60,000 nucleotides of DNA from Branchiostoma floridae (lineage: Eukaryota; Chordata; Leptocardii; Amphioxiformes; Branchiostomatidae): contig NC_049984.1 in the NCBI RefSeq assembly GCF_000003815.2, positions 19,185,309-19,245,308 of the forward strand. The letters are read 5' to 3'. The notes under the pieces were generated by a model. It was not told the DNA's origin. It made no database searches and saw only the letters and a list, made by a program, of their open reading frames with translations. The position numbers were made by a program, and so were the translations under genes. Positions 23,308-35,300 of the stretch are shown one piece after another. Numbering within the stretch: the stretch's first letter is position 1; each line of letters opens with the position of its first letter.

Positions 23308-26300
23308 CTACCCAGCCTCCTCTATCATCTGTTGCTGAACATCAGCATCAGGCAGGATGGACATCATCACCTTCTGACATCCTCTGGTCACAGTATCTGC
23401 AGAAATCAAGAGATTAGTAATTCCCATCTGGTTCAAATGGCTGTCAATGTCTTACAATGTCTTAACATTCAGTAGCGTCTTCACTAGGGCTGGGTACCGG
23501 TACAGAAAATTCAGGTCCAGGTCCGGTTCAGGTCCAGAGGATCGGGTCCAGGTCCAGACCTGATTCATTATGTGGAAACTTGTGCATGGACGATACTCAA
23601 AACAATGGTCCATTTTGCTACAAAGAAATCTGTTTTGTGTAGTATTCGACACCCACTGTCGTTTTAAAAATCCTACAAGGCTAACTTCCTCTATACAATT
23701 GACTGCAAAAGTTTGTAAAATGACTATAGAGTCTACTCTGCTTCGCTCTTGTCATTTGCCTAGACCGGTAACCCCGAAAACGTGTGAATGCCTGATCATA
23801 TAATCAGTTCATTTTCCAATCGGTCCAACATCCGGTCCACCAAATTTTTTCAGGTCCGGTTTTTCTGGACCGGTCCAATGAGAAAAAACGGTTTTGTACC
23901 GGTACACCGTTTCGGTACCCAGCCCTAGTCTTCACATTTCCTCATCTAAAGTAAAAATAATAACATATCTGCATCATTTCTCGTTATCATGCTTGTTTAC
24001 TGTATACAAAAGTGAGCAGCTGCCATTGTTTGTCAAGAAGCGAATTTTCTATCTACACGACTATATGAAAATCGGTCACAACCAAGTTGAGAGAAAAGCC
24101 CTCATGAAACAGCAATATTTGACATGAAAACAACATAATCTGCAAATTTAGATATACAAATGTACATGTTATAATATATCACAGTACTCGAAATACTTAA
24201 TACAGTATACAGCCAGGTTGCTCAGGTGGCAACCTGAGTCAAAAGCCAGGTTGTGCCATCAACATTTCAGGTTGCCCCACTGCTAAGTTATTACTTTCTT
24301 CCAATCAGCAACTTATCCATTTTCTTTTCCTTCAGTTACATGTAACTGCTTATGCTTTATCTTATTGAGAAATAAATACAAAAGCTTATCCACATTGGTG
24401 GAGGAAAAGCGGTGTTCCAACTGCAAAATTTCAGGTTGCGCACTGCTCTACCCAGGTTTCAAACTAAGTTGTGGTAAGCAAAATGTGGTTGTGTTTGCAA
24501 GTGTGCAAGTGTGTATTTTGAGCAAATATTAGATGACATGACATCATTTCTGGAATAATCACCATACTCACCAACAAAGTTTGTCAACCAAAGAGGCCTT
24601 TTCTTCATGTAGACACCCACATAGTACACAGGGAGGCCTGTGGCAGCAATGCCGGTCCCTATGAGGGAGTTGACAGTGTCGGAATAGAAGGGAACAACCA
24701 CCAGGAACACACAGGCGACCAGGAACGAGATGGGGAAGAACAGGTTCACCTGTGGGCCGAGGAAATGTTGTTGTCACTCCATAGTTGGTTACAGTAAGAT
24801 AATGTAAATATTTAGATAAATGTCAGATAAAAGATATCTAATACTGAAAGAGACTGAGACTTTGAATCTTCATTCAAATACAATCTCAATTCCAATATCA
24901 TTAAGTATTTGTACACAAGTATTTTCCCCTGTATGTCTTAAAAGTCAAATTGAATACAGTTCTTTTGGCTGAGTAACTCATACCAAAAGCCCTCTTTACA
25001 GCAGCTGAGCGACTTGTATAGGTACAAAATGTAGGACTGTGAGAATGATTCCCACTGAGCTAGACAGGGCATTCCACTAGGGAAAGATACTTGGAAAAAA
25101 TTGATATTTCAAGGAATCTGTTGATGCTGTAAAGGGCTAGAATTTGTAATCATGTAACTTGAAATTGAATACAGATCTTTGGCTGAGTTAACTCATACCG
25201 GTAGATCTTTGAATACCCTATAACAACAGTTGAGACAACTGACATGTACATGTACGTACCTTGATGGGTCTGTGCATGTCTGGTCTCTTATACCTTAGCC
25301 ACAGCAGTGCTGCTACAGACAGCCCCACTGTTAGCCAGTACATGAAGCTGTAGTAGTTAATCAGTGTGAACACATCGTCTGACGTCAGGTAACAGATCGC
25401 CATGAAACCCTGTGAGGGGGTGGGGTGACAAGTTAGTTAGCAAAGTCAGACATCCGCTCCTCTAAATTTCTAAATATGTGAAATACAACAACCGAAAAGA
25501 CTTGCAAGGCTCCCTTGGAAATCAGTTGTTGACAACTGAAGTGACCACCCTACAAGATTCATAAATAAGATAAAAACCGAAAAGACTTAATGGAATGGAT
25601 TCTTTGAAGTACATAAATTGCTTGTAAATGTCAGAGACTTTGTGGCTTAGGTACTATGGTGTATGGAGTATCGCAAGTCTTTTAGTACAATGTTGGTAGA
25701 TTTATATATGCCATACATGTGCCGGTATCTTTTTCTCTCCACTTAGACAATACACCAGAGTTGTAGCCAGCCTGAAATCATTTTCAGTCCCCTCGATTTT
25801 GAATCCGAAAGAACGAGACGTCGAGCCGAAGGCATACCGTACCTAAGGGGATCCGGGGGCATACTCCCCTGAAAAAGTTTGAAATCTAGACCCTCTGAAA
25901 CCCAATTTCCTGCATTTTGAGGTGTAGATTTTGCTGGTAGACTAAGCTGTTCATCTGTCTTGGTGAAAAATTACACAAGACATTTTTTTATATCATTACT
26001 GACTTCACATATAGATTTTTGTCCATTACAGAGGACGAAATGGGCAAATTTTTTTTCTGTCCCCAGCTGCAAAATTCCTTCAAAGGACTGAAGGACGGGT
26101 GCTGGCTACAACCCTGCAATACACTAACATGGAACAGCAGGAAATATAAAAAAAATAGTATAAAACTGCGGAGTATAAGATGACAGAAGAACTCACATTA
26201 AACATGACTGCTGGGACAGGCGTGTACCTAGTGATGTGTACCATGGCCAGCAGGTCTGGTAGGTGTCCCTCACGAGCACCCACAAAAAATAACCTGCAAG

Positions 26301-29300
26301 AACATTTAGAGGGAACAATTAATAAAAGGAAAAGAAGGAAGATGATTAGGGATTTTCTGGGTACATGGAAAACATGATTAGTATTCCACACAAGTGCCAT
26401 TAATATGGGGTAACGTCATTTCACCTTTATCTGTGGGGTAACTTATATCTGTTGTAACGGAAGAACGTACACATGTATATCCGTTTTTTGAACAGGGTAT
26501 TTTAGTTGACTGAGGGTGGCTTCAAAATATTTTGAAAATATTTCAATTTTAGGCCACCGTCCCATTGACTTGATACCACTAAAATACCTTGTTTTTAAAC
26601 ATAACGGATATAGGTTACCACTCGGATAAAGGTGAACTAGCGTTAAATCCTCTTTATTCTGAATGACTTAGTACAAGTTGATAACAGGCAAATCCATATT
26701 GTTCAAAATATCTAAATCTGTACCTGGCTGCAGCAAAGATGGATGAATTCAAGCCTCCAAATGTAGACATGGCCACAGCAATGGGGATACACCAAGCCAT
26801 CACACCAAGGGACCTGTTTGCAAAGGACTGGGGAAAAATAACAGTGGAATGAAGTTTTACATAAAGACCAACTCTACCTGGTAATCATATACAGTCTAGT
26901 TGCTTCTTGAGCACAAAACTCCAGACATGCGATTTGTCAAGTGTATGCCAAAAGATTTTAGGCACAGTAAATGCATTTAAGTTTGCGGGGATTTAAATTC
27001 GCGTTAGCGGGAAAGTGGAGTGTTTGCAGTGGTCTTAAGTTTGCGGTAGTGCCATACACTGTAGTCACATACTGTAAAGGAAAAATGTTCGTGGTGGTTT
27101 TAAGTTTGCAGTAAGATTGCTTTGTGAAAACCGTGAACATAAAACCACGGCAAACATTTCTGCACTTACAGTACAACAGACAGCACATACTGTCTACAAC
27201 TTTATACATCTTACAGTTAATACCTACCAACAGCATGTGTGAAGAGTTCTGCAATTCTCTTGTGCGTATAACACACATAAGACCCCCTAACACACACACA
27301 CACACACATGCTGGCATGCACGCACACAATACCTACAGCTACCTACCACAGCTACAGCAGCTGATTCCAGCACTTCTGTTGTAGACAGGTCGGTGTGGAA
27401 GGAGATGTAGGTTACACACACATATGACCCCCTTAACACATACACTCATGCTGGCACGCCCACGCACACACATGCACACACTACCTACAGCTACCTACCA
27501 CAGCTACAGCATCTGATTCCAGCACTTCAGCTGTAGACAGGATGGTGTAGTAGGAGATGTTGGTAACACACATAAGACCCCCTTAACACATACACATGCT
27601 GGCACACACACACACACACACCACCTACAGCTACCTACCACAGCTACAGCATCTGATTCCAACACTTCAGCTGTAGACAGGATGGTGTAGTAGGAGATGT
27701 TGGTAACAAACATAAGGCCCCCTTAACACATACACATGCTGGCACACACACACACACACACACACACTACCTACAGCTACCTACCACAGCTACAGCATCT
27801 GACTCCAGCACTTCAGTTGTAGACAGGATGGTGTAGTAGGAGATGTTGGTAACACACATAAGACCCCCTTAACACATACACATGCTGGCACACACACACA
27901 CACACACACACACTACCTACAGCTACCTACCACAGCTACAGCATCTGACTCCAGCACTTCTGTTGTAGACAGGATGGTGTAGTAGGAGATGTTGGTCAGG
28001 ATGTAGATGATGGACACAATGGGCAGGGAGATCCAGATGGCACGAGGTAGGTTTCTACAAATCCAAGTGTGTAAGAAGAAAGCTTAGTGATTTCGGTAAC
28101 ACTTCTGTTCTTCTGACATTGATTTAGTGCAGGGCAGGGCTGTATCAAGCCTTTTTTGTCCCACTCATTGTTTGGGAGCCTACACTGCTAACTCGTATAG
28201 TCAATGTTGCTGTTAAATCTGTAATTTTAAGCTTACATAATCTTTAAATCAATTCTGTGTCATGAAGTTCAGCTTTTTTCAGCAGACGGGGTGAAATTTT
28301 TCCCAACTCCCAATAAGAAAATTTCCGTCCCAGGACGGAAGGGCGGATCCTGGAAACAACACTGTTGAGATGGTTAGTTGAGGTTGTCAGTGTTAGCTGT
28401 TACTATTGTTCTTTCTGTTACTTCAAATAAAGGTTTATGCTGTCAACTAATGATCACTCTGGAGTATTAACAATCTGAGATAAATAATCCAATAAAACTA
28501 ATATATTTACTGCAAAAGATAGTACAGCAGTGTGTCAATATCATAAACTAATTTTGCATGTGAGCAAAATTGTGACCCCATGCAAAAATACAGTTTAAAG
28601 TTTTCAAAGTTGAAAGTGTACATTGGTCATACTCAGTATAGTCAGTAGCATCTTGCAACTAGCACATTGCAAGAAATAGCTATGCACATCAACCAATGCC
28701 TTTCCTTGCCAAAGACTTGTGCTTTGAAAGCTCTGTAGCACTTACTTCCACACATAGGCAGTTTCACAACATCCTGGCAAATGGTTTACTTGGCTAGCAA
28801 CAAGGCTGGGCTAATTGACTATGACAACACTGTGCTGTTATTAGCGTGACCCAGTTTTGAAGATATACTGCTGTTGACAGGAAGGGAATTTCCATATTGA
28901 TGGTTTCAAATTACCTGTAAGGGTCCCGGAGCTCTTCCGTTGCATAGTTCAATGTGTCCCTAGGGAGAATAGGAAATCAATAAGTAGTCAGATTATGGAC
29001 AGATGAGATCAGGAGTTTTAAGACATCAGTCAGCAGGCAAAATGGATTTGGGCCTTTAAAAGGCCATTAGTTGTTTCATGTACGTTCTACAGACTTGTAT
29101 GACTAGCTACTTTGTGTTTTGGATAAAATGAATGGAGAAATAATAGCAGTTATAAGTCATAGCACATTTAACCTTGAATTAGATGATGGCAAGAAGTGTC
29201 GGAATTAAATTCGTCAGGAGAATCTGAAAGTCATAGCACAAATGACGCAACCTAACAAGACTTTATACTGAAATTTACCTTAAAACTAATCATGCTAAAA

Positions 29301-32300
29301 TTACACAAGTCTTCCAAATGAAGTTTCCTATAAATGCTCAATGAATGCAGTGGAAAATGAAACACATTTTATCAGTCAGTGTACCCACTATGAAACCGAA
29401 AGAAACACACTATTTCAAACAGTTGTCACTATTTCACCAAGCTTTTACCATCTAAGTGATCACCAAAAGACTATATTTCTACTAAATCTTTTAGGTAAAA
29501 GCGCAAAATCCCACCATCATACAGAACGTGGGACAGTTCATTAACCACTGCCTTCAAAGAAGAAGTCAAACCCGACAATAGTATTCATAGTCATCATGTA
29601 GTTGATTAGACAGTTTTAGGTACCACTCTGTATTTACTTCTCTTACGAGTCTTAGTTCTTGAGATTGTATATGTAATTAGCCCTCGGGCATGACTTTGCA
29701 AATAAATACGAACATTATAAAGTGATGGTCTATTTTCTGTAGTGTGATACTTAGAGCACCTGAAACACTATCTCTTACAGTCTTGGTATCAATCTACAGC
29801 AAAAGGATCCACCAATTATATAACCCTGCCTTTTTATACACATGTGTTTTTGTGTGATACTATAGCTACTAGTAGTTGTATGGGGAAACACTTTCTGCTC
29901 TTGCTCTCTATCATCTATGATAAATTATGGAGGACAGTGCTTGTTTGAGGAATAGGTTCCCCTCCCCCATACACACACACACACATCCACATGACTTGTG
30001 ACCCATTTTCCTAAAATAACAGTCACTATTAGGTGCCAGACACAGAAAAGGGGTAAACCACCTGCTACCAATTCATATCTTCAGACATGTGTATGTATAC
30101 TATGTAAATGACTGTGTCAGTGGACGTAACTGGACCCAAATGTACATGTTACATATGTGTTATTGCCTTTGCCCTTCCAGGATTGATAGAAGGGTCAAAG
30201 AAAAAGAAGGAAAGACACTGATAAGCAATTAGCATAATTTGTCAGTGTTAGCAGTGCTTCAATAAATCACATGTAGGTATGTATTTGCTGTATGATAAGT
30301 TTTACTCTTTTGTCTGTGGTGTTTATCAAAACCCATAGAACTTAGAAGGGGACTAGGTAATAAGCTGCGTGTGATGGGATGAGCGGTCATCCTGTGTAAT
30401 TGTATGTGAGGCACCCCCGCACCCGGAATGGTTTGGTCCGTATGACATGATTGATTCACTGTGGAACTTTGCAGTGAATTTGTATCCAACTAAAAACTAA
30501 AAGCATTAAAGAACTCACAACTGTATATAATGTTTGAAAGGTTTAAGAAATGATACTGGATATGAAAAGATTGCATAATTTTCCCTACCATCCTGCGTAT
30601 GCAAAAAGCCCTGAGTAGAGTGCTAGGGCAATCCCACCAACGTTGGCCGTGGTGCCCTCAAATGAGTTCTGGAATGGTGCGACTTCACCTAGAAAACACA
30701 CAGATGGCAAGAAAAAGGGTTAAGTTCATAAATCAAGGAGCATAATCAAAACTTGTCGTAGTTCAAACAGTCAGCTTGCAAGTCCAAAAGGAAGGGAGAC
30801 AGGAAGTTTTGGTGTTTTTCCTTGGCAAGTTATGTTGTTCTTGCCATTTGGCAAATGGTTCGAGCAGGAACTACTTCCTAACTTTACTAACAGCCACAAA
30901 AGTACCGGTAATTTCAAAAGCAGAAGATGCAGAATGGCTAAAGTATATCTCTGTCATGTTGTAGAAATAGTTTTGTAACTCAAACAGAATCAGTCAGGTA
31001 TATTTTACATTTTGGGTATGAACAGAACAGAAGGGAAGGAATAAACATTTCAAATTAATTTTTATGTGTTTTATGTGAAAGTTAAGTTTTCCTTAGAAGT
31101 TATAGACTGTTCTGAATTGTTTGTAACATACACATACATTCTATGCAACTATTGCCTATTGCTTTGGCACAAAATTGTTCTTTTTAAACTGTACATTCTG
31201 CTTTTTAGCAATAATTGTTTCTTTAAAATGTCTGTCACTACATGTACCATACAAACATATATTGTTTAAGTTTGACATAAAATTGTAGACTGAATTATAA
31301 TTCTACCATAGTTGGGGTAAGAGACAATGGACCCTTCCAGCCGAACACCAAAAGCCCCGCCCCTTGTTCGATCTTGGGTTCTATTTCAAAACCTCGGTCA
31401 AAAATGGCGCGAGTTGCAAAAACGTGACCGCCGCCGCTATTAGGCTGAGTATACCGACTGACTTCGGTTTAGCTTTTTGGGGCCTTAAAATCCTCTCAGA
31501 ACGGGCGACAGAAAAATGCTATGCATTCTTTGTGGAAGGCTACATCCACTGGGTACAGTCATTTTAGGAGGGGACGTATATAGTTGCGGTAAGGGTGATA
31601 TAATTTCAGTCAAAGCGGAAGCAGGAGGCGCTCCATAATATTACCTTGTTAGTGGGCAGGAGTGCCCGGTTTCTGACATGCGGTCGATGCAGGTGTAAAG
31701 CTGGATACGTATATATGTGACAGGTTTTCTACCGCGTTTGTTGCATGCATGGCATGTACATACATACTCAGGAGAAAAACCAAATTAAGAAGAAAGTAGC
31801 TCGGTCACTCGCGGAGAGGGAGCTTGTACCACGTGTCAAATATAAGACACTACTACAAAGTCCGCTAGTGCGGTGTCCCGTCTCCAGTCTACGAACATTG
31901 CTTTACATGCGCATCATGTCCAGGAAGAAAGTAATGCTATGTAGCGCCTACTCTTCCCAAAACAACAATACTCGGTCGGTATAGTAAAAAAAAAGGCATA
32001 GCATTATTCTTTGCCCATTCCTGTCCCACTAGGGCTGTTTTTGACCGAGTATTCGAAATAGAATAGGGGGTTCTATTTGTTTGATATGGTGTTCGGCTGG
32101 AAGGGTCCATTTGTGTCAAAGTAAAAATAAACAGGATAGCATCCTGGATAGATAACATCAGTAGTAATTTTGTACAGACAAAAGGCTGTCACAAAACCAG
32201 AGTAAGAGGTCTCCTGAGACAAACAATTTTCTTAATGAGAGCACAATAATAATGACAGGTGAAAGGGGGACTAGAACACCTGCTTAGATGACACAGCTAG

Positions 32301-35300
32301 GTGGAAATAGATGGTGATGCAATCCTTGTGCTTCTAAACATAGGTTACTTCTGTGGAACATTTACTACAAGATAGAACAATTACAACACCTACCAACAAC
32401 ATCTATTTCTTTTAATGAGGGCAGTTCCCATAAAAAAAAATTCATGGGTCTTAGTGGCAAGTGTGCAGATGTTGACACATTGGCAACACCAAATCCGTAG
32501 GTTTAGTGGCACCTTTAGACAGATTAGCCGTGAGGCTCGGTGGGCGTCACTCCACCGTCATGGGGGCAGGGGCATGGCGAGTATCGAACTCAGGACCTAC
32601 TGATTCTGATTCCAACTCTCTTGCCGTTGCGCCACACAGACACCCCTCCTGCAGTTCCCATATGAAGGGTAATAATGTATTTCTGGTGATATTGGCACAG
32701 GGTAAAAATACATCTCTCAAATTTCTATTCTCCTGTAATGGTCTTTCAGATGTTTTTATACAAGAAACTTTTGCTGGTACTTACCATATCCCATGTGTAC
32801 AAGGCCTGTGATGATGATAACTACAAGGGCCACCAGCTTGGCATAGGTGAAGATATCCTGTACTCTGGTCCCCCATCGGACATACGCACAGTTCACAAAT
32901 GTGATGATGGCTGAAACAAACAAAAGAAGAGTTGCTTAGTCTGTATGAAACATTTCCGCTTTCAACACTGTAAAAAGTTAATTTCAAAAGAAAAATACAT
33001 ATATTTTACTGTTCTACATATTCACCCACTCTCCACAAAATACAAACATAATGGTACTAAATAATGATGGACAAACAAGTGAACAAAGCAACAGCCAACA
33101 GAGCAGAATCAACTGAATCCTACAACGGGAAAGATCCACAAAATGCTTGCTTGTGGAACTAATGAGGTCACAGATACAAAGCTACAGTATTACAATTAGA
33201 ACACAGATACAAAGCTACAGTAGAACTATTAGAACACAGATACAAAGCTACAGTATGGTGGTAGTGTTTGAACAAGAGCTGTGCATCAATATTCCCACAA
33301 TGGCAGCTTTAATAAGGAACAGGACAGCTGACACTGCCTTTTACAGTCAAGGGTAAGACAGGTCAGGCTACTGTGTAAGTTACTCATGGGGCTAGGGGTG
33401 GGTACCGGAACAGTGTAATGCCTAAAGGTACAAAGCCTTTTTTTTGTGTGGAAGGCCCAGAAAAAATCAGTAGACCGGATGCTGGACCAATTAGAAAATG
33501 AACAGATCATATCGGCAGACGTTCACATGTTTTGGGGCTTATAGGTCCAAGAAAGGGACAAGGGTGATGCAGAGGACAGTTGACAGCCATTTTTACCAAT
33601 AAGCTTCTATGGTCAAACTTTGTCTAAAGCAGAGGCAGTTAGGGTTGTTTACATGAAGATAGAATTTTAAAACGCCAATGGAAGTCAGATGTTCCACAAA
33701 ACAGAATCCAATTTTTTTAATATTGCCCATTCACAAGTTTTTCGTACCTGATCCTCTGGACTTGGATCCTATTGATCTAACATTTTCCGATTTCAACTAT
33801 TGACAATTACAGAATAACCCCTCATATACAGGATAAATGTGTAGATAAAAATACAAAATTTGCAGTTTTAAAAAACAACCTAGCTACCTAGGCATGACTA
33901 TGCTGATTTTAATTACTGCAATTTTTTCAGCCTGTAATAACTGCAAGTCATTTACATTTTTACATTCAACCCTCAGATTCTTCCGCAATTGAAGTGGGGC
34001 ATTTTGTAACATAATATGGCACAACTTTCGTTTAACTTTTCTCACAACTCTTACATCTATCTGTTTTGGTAAAAACTCTTTAGCTGCTGGTAATAACATT
34101 GGAAACTCCACAAATGATGATCAGACACAATCATATACACAACCAACCAAGTGTGCGAGCGTATTTACCAAACACCTGCCTGACAGAGGCAGTATTTTTA
34201 ATTAGTAACCAGGATACCATATCCCACTGATGGAATTTCTCATGTGACCTCTTGACCGTTGGCTAACCTCCTGGACTTGGAAAATTTTGTTGGTCTTAAG
34301 TCTACATGCGATGGTCTCGCAGGCTGTTCTTTATATTGTCACTTCAGGTGGAAAAGTAAACAGGTAAGCTAGAAGTACCTCCAATATTGACCTAGGTGTG
34401 GGCGCTCAGGCATTTAGGTAGGTCATGTGATGCTTGGTCTATTAGGACCCTTGTCAATGATTTCAACATACTTAATTGGATTCTCAAAGTACTGAGTCCC
34501 TGAATCTGTGTAACGAAACATATTTTCTGAAAAAAAAAAAAAGAAAAAAACTGGGACCTTGGCAGGATCTAATGCAACGTCCCAATATTCTGTTGTTATA
34601 GCCGAGTTAGGCTTCATAGAGTAGACCGAGTTATGTGTAGTAGAGTAGGCTGCCTATCTAGTAGAAGGAATGGTAGAGCCTGACGACCCCGGGTGGTGAA
34701 TGGTAGATCCCAAGCAGATAGAACAATTGCAGATGATCCACATTCAGTCATTTTCTGTCGCCCCGTCTCATCACTGCTCGCTATGTACGGACACGTACAC
34801 CAACAACAGATTGCACTGAACACTGAATGTTTAGTAGTTTTACACGCATATATAAAGAACTCTCTTCTTTCAGTGTAATATAAAGATGTATTTAAACCAG
34901 GTTAGTAATGTAGTAGTAACTGTCAACAAATTATATGACTATTTCCCAATATGATGCTGGCTTCAATTTTCCTCCACCAAATTTGATATGATTATGCTAA
35001 CGTTATGTGGCCCATAGCTACTACTAAAACGGAGATGGGTACCGCCCTATGAACCATCTGGTTCGAAAATGACTTAACCTTCAACATAACTATAACAAAA
35101 TACTAGTATAATACTGAAGGATTCTTAGCATCTATTGTTTTCATTATTATAATACATAATATTATCTAATGAAATCCATGTAAATCTTCAAGTTCAACTA
35201 TGATGAAATAACTTGGCCACCAGGTCCCACTTTTCCGCCAAAATAGTATAAAGTAGCAAACCTTACCTTAACTTAAGTATATATGACTGGTTTATTTCGA

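Noticed and set aside
27504-27713. Separate small gene with [21 protein letters not shown]
   Set aside because: It is an intronic duplicate of the gene B exon end with a GT microsatellite, not a gene.
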